A stretch of 64,000 bases of DNA from an uncultured Eggerthella sp. (GCA_900542065.1 UQLU01000003.1:135373-199372), one strand, 5' to 3'. Positions 17,125-26,493 are shown, counted from the first letter of the stretch. Notes: generated from the letters alone by a model not told the origin. Numbers and translations: made by a program.

Positions 17125-18318
17125 TTAGTTGTCGGCCAAAAATTCCATGCTTCTAAAAGCTATATTGCCTTCAACGATGGTGCAAACGGGATCGATTAAG
17201 TGTTTACCATGTGTAATATTTCCAAACTTATCTGTAAAAGTAGTTATTTGATCTTTAAGATCGAAAATCACAGCATCGCCCCAAGCATCTGGCGCTAGGG
17301 TACCAACTTCTCCCAACACACCAAAATGTTTAGCTGGAAGTTCAGTAACTCGACGAACAACCTCAAGCAGAGGCATTCCCCAGTCGTAATATTTAGACAT
17401 AAGGTGTGGTAAGAGCACCCGATTGGAGCGATAAATGGAGTAACGAGTGGTGTCGGTACTAATTGCGTCAGGCCAAAAACCTTGTTTAACAGCATATTCG
17501 GCAACAACAAGAGAATGATTACCTACGTCTTCAGCGGTATCAAACCAGACGCCACGCTTTCTAGCATCTAGTATTTCTTTACGAACGTTATTGTGCTCAT
17601 CAAGGATAGTGTTGTTTTCGTCGCCGTGAAATATATGTGTCATAGTGTCACCTGGACGCATATATTCGGCAACTTCTGCCATAGGAGCTGGTGCTTCACA
17701 AATATGAACAGTTAAAGGTTGACCGAGCATGTCGCAAATTCGAACTGCTTCCTCAAGTACCTTTATACCCTGCTGCTCTCCATCGACAAAAAGAGCTTTA
17801 GCAGGTATACGCAACTTCATTCCGCATAGTTCCTTAGGGTAATAATCGAAAGCTTTTTCCCAGAGATCTAGCTTTCCTTGCCAAGATTTCCAGTCAAATA
17901 GCTCGGTGGGATACACCCCATCAATAGTGCCCGTGCCTGAAAGACCTACGTCAGCGAACGATAAGGTCATTTTAAATTTCAGGATAGATGAGCGAAGATT
18001 TTCGAGGTAGATTTTGTAATTTGCAACTCCAGTGCTACCTTGATCGACGGCATAAGTTATTCCTATCGGTATAGTTGAAAGTGCTGCGTCGCAATGTGCA
18101 AGTAAATTACCGTGAGGGGTGAAGTGGGCATGCGAATCGATCATGCCGGGAATTACGTATTTTCCCGAGGCATCAATCGTTTCATCTGCATAAATAGGCT
18201 CATTATCTGCTGGTAGCTCGATATACTTTCCGTTTTTTATAGCTATGTTTCGAATCTCATTAATTTTTTGTGCTGGATCAATAACATGGCCATTGGTAAT
18301 CAGAGTATCTACGTTCAT
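17125..18318 (-). CDS. Amidohydrolase / deacetylase-like metal hydrolase
   Basis: A 397-residue TIM-barrel amidohydrolase. Metal-site residues are visible: Asp61-x-His63-x-His65, a Lys at 168 suitable for carboxylation, His205 ('VHICEA'), His228 ('THIFHG') and Asp289 ('ISTDT'). The N- and C-terminal beta-sandwich parts are present ('LITNGHVIDP' and 'GTLAPDAWGDAVIFDL'). Overall it looks like the EF_0837/AHA_3915 group of dihydroorotase-like deacetylases, so N-acyl amino acids or related amides are possible substrates. An MFS transporter gene lies just upstream on the same strand, separated by a terminator hairpin. Confidence 0.88.
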   Translation of the reverse strand: MNVDTLITNGHVIDPAQKINEIRNIAIKNGKYIELPADNEPIYADETIDASGKYVIPGMIDSHAHFTPHGNLLAHCDAALSTIPIGITYAVDQGSTGVANYKIYLENLRSSILKFKMTLSFADVGLSGTGTIDGVYPTELFDWKSWQGKLDLWEKAFDYYPKELCGMKLRIPAKALFVDGEQQGIKVLEEAVRICDMLGQPLTVHICEAPAPMAEVAEYMRPGDTMTHIFHGDENNTILDEHNNVRKEILDARKRGVWFDTAEDVGNHSLVVAEYAVKQGFWPDAISTDTTRYSIYRSNRVLLPHLMSKYYDWGMPLLEVVRRVTELPAKHFGVLGEVGTLAPDAWGDAVIFDLKDQITTFTDKFGNITHGKHLIDPVCTIVEGNIAFRSMEFLADN

Positions 18319-18362
18319 TTGGATAACCCCACTTTTGAAATAGATTTGGTTAATAAAAGCAA

Positions 18363-18397
18363 GGCACCTGCCTTATGGGAGAGGACAGGCAGGTGCC
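18363..18397 (-). terminator. Rho-independent terminator after the MFS gene
   Basis: 10-bp stem GGCACCTGCC/GGCAGGTGCC, followed on the minus strand by a T-rich stretch. Confidence 0.8.
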
Positions 18398-18427
18398 GTT
18401 TAGGGAAGATTAGTTTGGTGTTTTGAC

Positions 18428-19723
18428 TTAAATTCGGGCACCACGTGCAAAAGGAATAGCAATCAAAATACCAATAGCGATAAATAATAGTGCTGAAGTT
18501 GAGGTTCCTGTAGCATCAATTAGCATTCCGCAAATTGGCTGAACAAGGACAGCGCCAATATTGGAAATACCAACAATAAAGCCACTTACTGCAAAAGCAG
18601 TTTTCTTATCGCCGAGGTCATTTGGCATAGTCCATAGAGTTCCTCCATAAAGAGAAGCGCTAAAGAATGCCAAAATTACTAATACAGTAAGCATAGTGAC
18701 GTCGCCAGAGCCAGAAACGGCAAGTACAGCGAAAAGGAAAACGCTGCATAAGCCTGCGCTAATCATATTGATCTGATTACGTTCGCCCTTAAAGATAATG
18801 TCAGAAATACCTCCTCCAACAGGGGAAGCAAGAAGCTTCCAAACAAATGTTGCAGCAACAATACCGGAAGCAGCAGCAAGGGTAAGACCTACGTCATTTT
18901 GGAAGTAAAGAGGGAGCGTGTAATTCAGGCCATAAATAGGAAGGGTAAAGAATAACGCCATCAATGCTGCACACCAAACGCGTTTGTTGCGCCACATTTC
19001 TTTAACACTGGTAGCCTTTGGTTCGTTGTCGTAACGGGTAGAACGAACTTTTTCATCAACAGGCGGCATGAGAGAGCCCATATCTTCAATGCCTGGATAA
19101 ACCTTCTTAAAGTCTTTAACCGTTAAACGGAAAACAAAAGCCATTATTACGCTAGGCACAATGCTCATTACGGCAACCGACATTTGCCAAGTAAGACCCA
19201 TATTTAAAAGAGCGGGACCGATTGCTGCAGCAACACTAAATCCAACGCCAAGGAAGCCCATAAGAATGCCACTTGCAAAACCTGCACGATTCTTAGGGAA
19301 CCAGAGACAAAGATGTGCTGCAATGGGGCCATTCAAGCATCCTGTTAAACCGCAGATAAAACGAGTGATGATGTAGCCTACATATGTGTCGGAGAAAAAC
19401 GGGATAAAAAGCAGAAGACCAGAAAGGATATTCATGCAGAGCGCTACAGGTACCATTGTGGTAATTCCGTATTTTTCAAATAGAGTACCTGTAAAGGTTG
19501 GAAAAACGCAAAACGCTATCATGGTTGCCGTTGAAAGGAACGAAAGCATAGTTGCATTAATTCCGAAGTCTTCTTGAATCAGAGTGCCAAAAACAGCCGT
19601 TGCGTTCATTGCGATAAAGAAGCACATAAAACAAAGCATGCTTGCGATAAGTACCCACCAGCTGTATATAGGTATTCGCTCGAATTTGACTGTACTGTTA
19701 GCAGCTGCTGTTGAGTTCGACAT
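18428..19723 (-). CDS. MFS transporter, OFA (oxalate/formate antiporter)-like
   Basis: 431 residues with about 12 membrane segments and a central cytoplasmic loop (about residues 195-240). The conserved MFS loop after helix 2 ('GTLFEKYGITTMVP') and the Gly-rich helix 5 ('GILMGFLGVGFSVAAAIGPALL') are visible. The ATG at 19723 is chosen for the AAGGAGGAG site directly upstream; the frame extends 11 codons further without support. OFA members exchange carboxylates. With the amidohydrolase next door it may import that enzyme's substrate or export a product. Confidence 0.87.
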   Translation of the reverse strand: MSNSTAAANSTVKFERIPIYSWWVLIASMLCFMCFFIAMNATAVFGTLIQEDFGINATMLSFLSTATMIAFCVFPTFTGTLFEKYGITTMVPVALCMNILSGLLLFIPFFSDTYVGYIITRFICGLTGCLNGPIAAHLCLWFPKNRAGFASGILMGFLGVGFSVAAAIGPALLNMGLTWQMSVAVMSIVPSVIMAFVFRLTVKDFKKVYPGIEDMGSLMPPVDEKVRSTRYDNEPKATSVKEMWRNKRVWCAALMALFFTLPIYGLNYTLPLYFQNDVGLTLAAASGIVAATFVWKLLASPVGGGISDIIFKGERNQINMISAGLCSVFLFAVLAVSGSGDVTMLTVLVILAFFSASLYGGTLWTMPNDLGDKKTAFAVSGFIVGISNIGAVLVQPICGMLIDATGTSTSALLFIAIGILIAIPFARGARI

Positions 19724-20181
19724 TAGACTCTCCTCCTTTTTTGCCGTCAACAACATTTCAGAAGATGAATTTCTTAGAGACGGAGGTTAATAGAGAATAG
19801 AAGAGGTCCATTTCTGAGAAATCCTTCTTATATAAGCAGCCCTCCCGCGAATTACCAAAGATAATCAGATGAATTATTAAGGTTTTCGCATCTGCTTAAT
19901 TCGATTATTGAATCGTTACTGCTCAAATGCCAATTTTCGTTAGAATACGTTCTTTTATGGCAATAACTTTTAGAAATGACGCCTGCTAAAAGAAGAGAAA
20001 TAGTCTTTCTATAAGGAGTATTATTATTTATTCATGAATTGAATAAATGATGGTTTGAGGTCTAGCGGTAAAGATAAGTTAGTTTTACGCAGTTTAAGCC
20101 GTGTATAAAAAATGCCGAACTAGCTTTAGGGTAATTCGGCATTTGTGCAGTTCTTGTATGCGAGGAAGAGAAACTACTGTA
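19724..20181. promoter_or_regulatory. Upstream region of the MFS gene
   Basis: No coding region seen. The minus-strand terminator at 20105-20144 ends the CoA-transferase gene. At 19856-19871 there is a weak match (12 of 16) to the CGAAGATTATCAAGTG motif found at 21512 and 23750. Confidence 0.4.
20105..20144 (-). terminator. Rho-independent terminator after the CoA-transferase gene
   Basis: 10-bp stem AAATGCCGAA/TTCGGCATTT (20110-20119, 20135-20144); the minus-strand 3' side continues into TTTTTTA. Confidence 0.85.
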
Positions 20182-21483
20182 TTAGTTTGTTTTGGAATGA
20201 GGCCCGAAACTAGGCTGTAATGCAGTATCAGGTACGGGTGTGCCATCATATTGCATGACTGCTTTTTCTTTAAGGAATCGAGTTATCTCTTCATCAGTAA
20301 ATCCGTGATCTTTTAATATTCGATTGGTATCGTATCCGATTGGTTTCGAGCGATACAAAACAGGGTCTCCAATGCTTTTAAGACGAATGGGTGAGGTCGT
20401 TACTACATACTCACTGTTAGGGCCGTATCCTTGATCTTCATAAACGATTCGGCGTAGTTGATCGTTCGCATAAGCTTCTTCGTCAGCAAGGACATCTTTA
20501 ATTGATTGAATTTTTTCAAAGGGAATATCGTTTTCTCGGAATTTTTCTTCCAGTTCTGCAAAAGTGAATTTTTTGCATGCTTGGTGAATCTGAGCGACCA
20601 CTTCAACGCACTTCCCGTTTTCTGCCAAAGCTTCTAAGCTGCTATATTCGGGGTTAGTGTAGTATTTTGGATCAACTCCAATAACATCGAAGACTAACTT
20701 GCAATACTTATTGTAATTTCCAAAGCACATTAAAAACCATACGCCATCAGCGGAAATGTATGAATTGTTCGTTGGACATTTCGCCTCCATGCGATTCTTG
20801 GGATAATCACAACCTTGTTGTTGTGCGATGATGGCAGAGCTCATTCCCCAAGTGCCCACATGATAAAGACTAGTTGTTGCTTTGTCGCCAATGCCAGTTT
20901 TTAATGCGCTGCTGTACGCCACCATTATGGCCCCCAAAAGAGCAAGGGAAGTGTTCCAGTCGCCAAATGCTATAGGCGGATTACCTGGTTCGAAGTGCTC
21001 ATTTGCTTGGGGAATTGAGTTGGCAAATCCCGATCGCGCACCATAAGAAGTAGCATCAAATCCTTTTGCGTCTTTCATTGGGCCATATTCGCCATAGCCA
21101 CGACTTTGTCCCCAAACAAGTCGTGGAAATTTTTCATGAAGAGTTTCGTAGTCTAGGCCAAGGCGCTGTAGGGCTCCATCGCGAAGTGATGTAACGAAAA
21201 TGTCGGCATCTTCAAGAAGCTTCATAATGATGTTGTGACCCGACTTGGTCTTGAGATCAATTGCTACCCAGTCTTTATTAAAAGAACCATGGTCGAAGGC
21301 TACATCATCAAATTCCGTTTTAAATTTCATACCCCAAGCGAGCCCTTGGGTTCGTTGTTCGTCTCCCGAAAAAGGTTCTACTTTAATAACATGTGCGCCG
21401 AGCTCCCCCATAATGCGCGTACATGCGGGAGCAATACCGTATTGGGTTAGGTCTACAACCTTTACCCCTTGCAGTCCGCTCAT
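20182..21483 (-). CDS. Class III CoA-transferase (CaiB/BaiF/FRC family)
   Basis: A 433-residue protein. 'GVKVVDLTQYGIAPACTRIMGELGAHVIKVEP' marks the CoA-binding N-terminal region. Asp143 in 'GFDATSYGARSG' is the position of the Asp that forms the acyl-anhydride intermediate. Length is normal for the family. It transfers CoA between organic acids, activating a substrate at no ATP cost. It probably shares a transcript with the two hotdog proteins at 21681-22596. A motif repeated at 23750-23798 lies immediately upstream (21500-21530), so control by the LysR protein at 22747 is likely. Confidence 0.92.
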   Translation of the reverse strand: MSGLQGVKVVDLTQYGIAPACTRIMGELGAHVIKVEPFSGDEQRTQGLAWGMKFKTEFDDVAFDHGSFNKDWVAIDLKTKSGHNIIMKLLEDADIFVTSLRDGALQRLGLDYETLHEKFPRLVWGQSRGYGEYGPMKDAKGFDATSYGARSGFANSIPQANEHFEPGNPPIAFGDWNTSLALLGAIMVAYSSALKTGIGDKATTSLYHVGTWGMSSAIIAQQQGCDYPKNRMEAKCPTNNSYISADGVWFLMCFGNYNKYCKLVFDVIGVDPKYYTNPEYSSLEALAENGKCVEVVAQIHQACKKFTFAELEEKFRENDIPFEKIQSIKDVLADEEAYANDQLRRIVYEDQGYGPNSEYVVTTSPIRLKSIGDPVLYRSKPIGYDTNRILKDHGFTDEEITRFLKEKAVMQYDGTPVPDTALQPSFGPHSKTN

Positions 21484-21499
21484 TGTTTTCCTTTCACAA

Positions 21500-21530
21500 C
21501 ATGATCCCAGTGTCGAAGATTAATCAAGTG
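21500..21530. promoter_or_regulatory. Shared two-part motif upstream of the CoA-transferase gene
   Basis: CATGATCCCAG (21500-21510) and GTCGAAGATTAATCAAGTG (21512-21530). The same two elements recur upstream of the MFS gene at 23848, with the second shortened by one base. Candidate binding site for the LysR regulator encoded between them. Confidence 0.5.
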
Positions 21531-21680
21531 TGAAAGGCTCTATAGAGACAGCATATGCTTAAGCGAGAGAAGAAACATCTCGAATTCTTCTTTATCTATA
21601 GAAGATTTTTAGTAAGTGTGGTGCTGCGAGTTCGTTTTAAAGATTGTTTTTATAAGCAATCAGCTAAATTAGCCTTGAAA

Positions 21681-22130
21681 TCAATGCTTTCTTCCGCAGT
21701 AAAGTTTGTCAATGTGCTTGATAACAACAGACTTATCTTGTTTGTAAGTGGTTGCTTTGAAAGTCAGTACACCAAAATCTTCATTTTTGATTTGTTTATC
21801 TACTAATTCAAATTCACTCCAAATGATATCTCCTGGATATATTTTCTCTTCGTATTCAACTTCGTCGTATCCGTAATGGAAAGTCGGAACGCCTTCGGGA
21901 CTTATGCTTTGCGCAAAAAAGCCATCGATAACATTTAGTGCTAGAGAATAAGGAATGGTAATTTTTCCTAATTCAGGAATGCTTTCGCAGTAGAAAGGAT
22001 CCGAGTGAATTCTTGCGCAAAGGCTAGTGCAAGCAGAATAGATACGGATATCTGCCATTTCCAACTGCCGCGCTCGGGTTATAGTTTTTTCTCCAACTTG
22101 AAAATCTTCGAAATACCTGGTCATGCCCAT
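21681..22130 (-). CDS. MaoC-like hotdog-fold protein, subunit 1
   Basis: 149 residues with the MaoC N-terminal signature 'YFEDFQVGEKTITRARQ' and the 'ARIHSDPFY' strand. His is kept at the usual hydratase position, but the Asp normally found five residues earlier is not apparent. It lies 4 nt downstream of a paralogue (22135-22596) that begins with the same 'KYFEDFQIGEKT' pattern, suggesting a heteromeric (R)-specific enoyl-CoA hydratase, or a thioesterase-like pair. GAGGTG precedes the ATG. The Asp loss leaves catalysis uncertain; this could be a structural subunit. Confidence 0.8.
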   Translation of the reverse strand: MGMTRYFEDFQVGEKTITRARQLEMADIRIYSACTSLCARIHSDPFYCESIPELGKITIPYSLALNVIDGFFAQSISPEGVPTFHYGYDEVEYEEKIYPGDIIWSEFELVDKQIKNEDFGVLTFKATTYKQDKSVVIKHIDKLYCGRKH

Positions 22131-22134
22131 TGCC

Positions 22135-22596
22135 CTACACCTCTTCTTTTTGAATCATGAAGTGCTGTTTTGCGAAAGTAACTGGGATACCGTTTTGGTT
22201 ATAGACGGTAGCTTCTGCAGTAATCTTTCCAAATCGATCGTTAATGTCAGTTAGGTCAGATATAACGAATTCAGCATTGACGATATCGTCCATGTAAATA
22301 GGCTTCATGAATCGAATTTTTTCATAGCCGTCAGGAATAACGATTACTTCGCCGCCTGGACAGACCCAATCATAAAAACAAGCATCGATGTATCCAAGAA
22401 CAACAGAGCCCTGCACGATAGGCGCACCAACATCTGGTCTTGTTGCGCAATAGTTTGGATCCATATGGAGCGGATGACTTCCTCCTATCACGCCCACCGA
22501 AAGGCGGGTATCGGCTTCCGTCATTTGTCTCCCACCGCATTTTGTTTTTTCGCCGATTTGAAAATCTTCAAAGTATTTGTGATACATGTCTTTCAT
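22135..22596 (-). CDS. MaoC-like hotdog-fold protein, subunit 2
   Basis: 153 residues. 'KYFEDFQIGEKT' at the N-terminus and 'SHPLHMDPNYCATRPDVGAPIVQG' follow the MaoC/(R)-hydratase motif, including the catalytic-position His and the Gly-rich helix start. The canonical Asp is replaced in the alignment I can make by eye. A strong AGGAGG site precedes the ATG. First gene of a likely three-gene transcript with 21681 and the CoA-transferase 20182. It probably acts on the CoA ester made by that transferase. Confidence 0.82.
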   Translation of the reverse strand: MKDMYHKYFEDFQIGEKTKCGGRQMTEADTRLSVGVIGGSHPLHMDPNYCATRPDVGAPIVQGSVVLGYIDACFYDWVCPGGEVIVIPDGYEKIRFMKPIYMDDIVNAEFVISDLTDINDRFGKITAEATVYNQNGIPVTFAKQHFMIQKEEV

Positions 22597-22746
22597 AAAT
22601 TCCTCCTTTCTGAAGTGCTGATAGTTGGATTGTTAATGAAAGAAAGGTTAATGGCAAAGCGTGTTTGCGCTTAAAGAGGTTTGCAAAATTAGGAGCAACA
22701 GGCTAAATTAAAGAATTTAGCAAGAGGGGATAATGGGGAGCTTGCT

Positions 22747-23673
22747 ATGAATATTCAATATCTTCAGTACTATGTGGAATTAGCTCATTCGGGCTCGTAC
22801 ACGGCAGCGGCTAAAAAACTTTATGTAACACAACCTAGCCTTACGTATGGAATTAAGACTCTGGAGCAAGAGCTAGGTTGCAAGCTTGTAGAATCTTCAA
22901 AAAAAGGAATAGTGTTAACCAAATTCGGCAAGGCTTATCTCTCGTATGCGCAATCTGCTATAGCTTCTCTTGGAAAAGGGCAAGAAACAATCAATTCCAT
23001 ATTGCGAGGGAGCGAGCATTTAAACATTGCTGCAACTCAACCGATGAGTGTAACTCAGGTTCCTGAGCTTCTGAGCCGTTTTACAAAATCAGAAAAGGGC
23101 ATGGATGCCACGTATGATTTTCAATTGACAAGCGCTTCCCAGGGCGCAGCTATGGTGGCTGATGGCAGAGCTGACATAGGTTTCGTCGGGGAAGAAAGTA
23201 CCCATTTCTATAACAATCTTCGCTATTATCCTATAGCCTATGATCGCCTCTATATCATTACTTCACCGAATCATAGTTTGGCGCACAAAAAAGAGGTTTC
23301 ATTAGGAGATTTGTTTAACTATCCCTATATTGGCTGGAGTGAGGAAACTGGGCTTCATGACATTTTAAAAGATGCTTTCCAGAAAGAATGCGGTGAACAA
23401 CCTGCAGCTCGAGTACTGGTTGCGGATAGTTATATTGCTGCAGGAATGGTAGCTGCGGGATTTGGAGTGGCAGTATGTCCTGAAGTTCCGTATATGAGTT
23501 ACTTGAATTTGAAGAAAATAGATCCGCGCGGTCAACGCTGGGTGCGTCCTTTTGGGCTAATTTATCGTAACGAATCACGACAGGTGCCCATTATCAGGAA
23601 CTTTGTTTCGTTCGTTGAACAACACATCAAAAAGCCAGTGTTTGTTTATGCCCATCCACAATGGGTTGATTAA
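22747..23673 (+). CDS. LysR family transcriptional regulator
   Basis: 308 residues. The HTH is in residues 1-60 ('IQYLQYYVELAHSGSYTAA', 'VTQPSLTYGIKTLE') and the effector-binding domain in about 90-295. It is divergent from the hotdog/CoA-transferase operon and lies upstream of an MFS gene. GGGGAG precedes the ATG. The repeated motif at 21500-21530 and 23750-23798 flanks it on both sides, so it is the best candidate to control both transcripts. Confidence 0.9.
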   Translation: MNIQYLQYYVELAHSGSYTAAAKKLYVTQPSLTYGIKTLEQELGCKLVESSKKGIVLTKFGKAYLSYAQSAIASLGKGQETINSILRGSEHLNIAATQPMSVTQVPELLSRFTKSEKGMDATYDFQLTSASQGAAMVADGRADIGFVGEESTHFYNNLRYYPIAYDRLYIITSPNHSLAHKKEVSLGDLFNYPYIGWSEETGLHDILKDAFQKECGEQPAARVLVADSYIAAGMVAAGFGVAVCPEVPYMSYLNLKKIDPRGQRWVRPFGLIYRNESRQVPIIRNFVSFVEQHIKKPVFVYAHPQWVD

Positions 23674-23749
23674 AAACTCTCTATAGTTATAAAAGTTCTC
23701 TTTAGTTGTTTCGGGTTTGAGTTGTTTTATGCGTTGTAGAATTGCGGGC

Positions 23750-23798
23750 GTCGAAGATTATCAAGTGGATGTAATTATTGATTAAAACATGATCCCAG
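23750..23798. promoter_or_regulatory. Shared two-part motif upstream of the MFS gene
   Basis: GTCGAAGATTATCAAGTG (23750-23767) and CATGATCCCAG (23788-23798), the same elements as at 21500-21530 but in the reverse order relative to each other. Confidence 0.5.
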
Positions 23799-23847
23799 AC
23801 CTATCAGATCGCTTCTTTGGGGGAGCCTGTATATGGGAGGAACGGTC

Positions 23848-25212
23848 ATGGAATTAAGCAAAAAGTCTCATGGTAGTGAGATTCAGACCCAAAAGATGAC
23901 CTATAAGCACGTTCTTACGTTTATTACTTGTGCTTTAGCAATTACAGGACCTGCAGCTATTACTTATAGTTGTGCAGGCATGAACTATCAGGGTGTAGCA
24001 AATTATTTGCAGGTCCCTGTTTCAAGCGTAGCGTTTTATATGACGTTGGTTTATTTAAGCATTGCTATCTTTGCAGCGCCTTTGGGCAACATAATGGAAC
24101 GATATAACCAGCGTGTTGTAGTTACCGTTTGCGCAATAATGGTAGGCGGAGCAGAACTAGCAATGTCGCAATTTACCGCTCTGTGGATGTGGTATGTAGC
24201 TGGCGTTATTCAAGGCATTGGTATTACTTGCGTGCAGTGGTTGTTGGTAACGGGCTGCATTAATAAATGGTTCAAAAAAGGTGCTGGTTTAGCGCTTGGT
24301 CTTTGTATGGCGGGTACTGGACTCGGCGGCGTAGTCTTTAATTTAGTAGGGCAAACGGTACTTGCGGGTGATGTTAGCCATTGGCGTGAATGCTATGTTG
24401 TTTACGGTGTATGCATCCTTGCTCTTTCGGTCCCCTTTACTTCATTATGCTTCCGCCGTTCTCCTCAAGAATGGGGCGTTCTTCCTTACGGCGAAGCTAT
24501 TAACGAAAGTGACCGTGCTCAGGAATACGACGGAACTAAACTTCCAGGCATGGATTACAAAGTTGCTATCCGTAAGCCATATTTTTGGATGCTGATGGTA
24601 GCTGGTGGTTTGATGAACTGCATGGGCATTATGCCTCAGCTCTTCACTACTTATACTCAGTGGTTGGCTTATGTTGGTTTTGCAGGACCTATCGTTGCAT
24701 TGCTTGCTCTGTTTGGAACACTTGAAGCATTTACCCAGGGTGGTCAAGCGGCTGGTAAAGTTATTATTGGTGCTGTTGAGTCGAAGAGTATCCCTGCTGC
24801 AATTATCTTAGCGGGTGTTGGTGGCATTAGTGGCCTGTGCTTGATTTGGTTTGGCGGCATGTCTGGTGTGCTTAATTGCATGTGGGCAGGCGGTATCGTA
24901 TACGGTCTTGTTTATGGTTTGGTACCTACACTTCATCCGTATTTAATTCGTGTTCTGTTTGGTCAAAAAGATTACGAGAAAATTTTCTCTCGTCAGTTGA
25001 TCGTTACTCAGCTGCTCGGTGCTTTTGCTGCTTCTGGTTGGGCTTTGGTATACGAGACCTTTACTTGGAATGGTTACTTCATGCTCGGTATTATCATCAT
25101 TGTTATCGAGCTCGTTATTGCTTACTTTGCAGCAAAGATTGGCTTCAAAGACACTAATCATGCATATGATCCTCAGCGCAAGGAGCCTGTAGCTGAGACT
25201 CAGACTGCATAA
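23848..25212 (+). CDS. MFS transporter
   Basis: 454 residues with about 12 membrane segments. 'GNIMERYNQRVVV' is the loop 2-3 motif and 'GLALGLCMAGTGLGGVVFNLVG' is helix 5. The ATG at 23848 with GGGAGGA is preferred over the ATG at 23833, which also has a GGGGGAG site, so the start is not certain by 5 codons. It resembles OFA-type carboxylate carriers. Genome position suggests it moves the substrate or product of the CoA-transferase/hotdog pathway. Confidence 0.88.
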   Translation: MELSKKSHGSEIQTQKMTYKHVLTFITCALAITGPAAITYSCAGMNYQGVANYLQVPVSSVAFYMTLVYLSIAIFAAPLGNIMERYNQRVVVTVCAIMVGGAELAMSQFTALWMWYVAGVIQGIGITCVQWLLVTGCINKWFKKGAGLALGLCMAGTGLGGVVFNLVGQTVLAGDVSHWRECYVVYGVCILALSVPFTSLCFRRSPQEWGVLPYGEAINESDRAQEYDGTKLPGMDYKVAIRKPYFWMLMVAGGLMNCMGIMPQLFTTYTQWLAYVGFAGPIVALLALFGTLEAFTQGGQAAGKVIIGAVESKSIPAAIILAGVGGISGLCLIWFGGMSGVLNCMWAGGIVYGLVYGLVPTLHPYLIRVLFGQKDYEKIFSRQLIVTQLLGAFAASGWALVYETFTWNGYFMLGIIIIVIELVIAYFAAKIGFKDTNHAYDPQRKEPVAETQTA

Positions 25213-25238
25213 ATTATTAGGCAGCTTTTTCCATGAAG

Positions 25239-25269
25239 AAAGGGATCGAGATTTATCTCGATCCCTTTT
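25239..25269 (+). terminator. Rho-independent terminator after the MFS gene
   Basis: 14-bp perfect stem (25239-25252 with 25255-25268) with a 2-nt apparent loop, opening to about 12 bp in practice, followed by TTTTC. Confidence 0.85.
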
Positions 25270-25474
25270 CTATGCGTATACGAACTTGATTTGTTTTAGA
25301 AGGAATTTAGCTTGCATTAACGAGATGAAAACATGATGCGATTTTTGTTTTGAATCGTTATTGATTCAGTATTCAAAAAATGAAACAAAATCCCCCAAAA
25401 ACAATATGAATAGTACTTAACGAATGCCCTCTTTCGCGAGTAAGCTTATTTTCTAGGGGAAGCATCTAGATGTT

Positions 25475-25580
25475 GCTAGGTGCTATTGATCGAGGCGCTA
25501 GTAATTTATGCAAATTAGCTAGGCGTTATTAACTAGAGGCAATTTCTAGCCGATAACAGAATTAACCTAGCTGCTATTAC
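25475..25580 (+). repeat. Three imperfect direct repeats upstream of the dehydratase operon
   Basis: Copies at 25475-25489, 25518-25532 and 25566-25580 follow GCTAGGYGYTATTRA, the last more diverged. Centre-to-centre spacing is 43 and 48 nt, about four to five helical turns. They occupy the 407-nt intergenic region that otherwise holds only the terminator at 25239. Probable regulator sites. Confidence 0.5.
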
Positions 25581-25619
25581 GAAGCGCTTTTAGTGGCGTA
25601 CTAATGGAGGGGAATCATT

Positions 25620-26402
25620 ATGTACACCTTGGGGATTGATATTGGGTCAACATCAAGCAAAGCGGTAATTCTTGAAGACGGCGATCGCATTGTGGCGCGT
25701 TCGCTATATTCGTTGGGCGCAGGCACGAGTGGTGCTGCACGCGTTATTGAAGATCTATTCGAAAAGGCAAATCTTTCTTGGGACGATATTGCCTACTGTG
25801 TTGCTACAGGTTATGGCCGACAGCGTTTCGAGCAGGCAGATGAAGAGATCAGTGAACTTTCTTGTCATGCCTTGGGTATGAACCATCTACTGCCTGGTAT
25901 TCGAACCATTATCGACATTGGCGGTCAGGATGTTAAAGTCCTCAGCCTTAACGACCAAGGTATGCTAGACAATTTTGTCATGAACGAAAAATGCGCTGCT
26001 GGAACAGGGCGATTCCTTGATGTGATGGCAGGCGTTCTTGAAACCACTACTGACGAACTGGGCAATCTTGATGCCCAAGCAACAGAGCCGGTAAAAATCA
26101 GTTCAACGTGTACGGTTTTTGCCGAATCTGAAGTTATTTCTCACTTGGCTGAAGGAAACAAGATCCCCGACATAGTGGCGGGAATTCATAATTCGTGCGC
26201 TCAGCGAACTGCTGGCTTGGCGCGTCGTTTAGGAGTAACCGAACCTGTTGGAATGAGTGGCGGCGTTGCTCAAAATGCAGGTGTTGTACATGCGCTTGAG
26301 CGAGAACTTGATGTTTCGATATCGGTGCCAGAAGATTGTCAGTTTGCAGGTGCCATAGGTGCGGCACTAAAGGCGTATCGAAAAGCAAAGCGCAACGCTT
26401 AG
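25620..26402 (+). CDS. 2-hydroxyacyl-CoA dehydratase activator (BadF/HgdC-type ATPase)
   Basis: A 260-residue ASKHA-fold ATPase. 'GIDIGSTSSK' is the phosphate-1 motif and 'IIDIGGQDVKV' the phosphate-2 motif. Cys125 ('NEKCAAGTGRF') and Cys164 ('SSTCTVFAES') are the ligands of the subunit-bridging [4Fe-4S] cluster in the homodimer. It uses ATP to push a single electron from ferredoxin or flavodoxin into the dehydratase. Directly upstream of both dehydratase subunit genes, which is the usual order. A GGAGGGG site precedes the ATG. Confidence 0.95.
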   Translation: MYTLGIDIGSTSSKAVILEDGDRIVARSLYSLGAGTSGAARVIEDLFEKANLSWDDIAYCVATGYGRQRFEQADEEISELSCHALGMNHLLPGIRTIIDIGGQDVKVLSLNDQGMLDNFVMNEKCAAGTGRFLDVMAGVLETTTDELGNLDAQATEPVKISSTCTVFAESEVISHLAEGNKIPDIVAGIHNSCAQRTAGLARRLGVTEPVGMSGGVAQNAGVVHALERELDVSISVPEDCQFAGAIGAALKAYRKAKRNA

Positions 26403-26493
26403 TTTGGCAAAGTTGAGGATGCGACATTTGACAAGCAGAAGAAGCGACGCAGACAACATCTGTTAGCAGTAAATACAAGAAGGGGTGTGCTGT

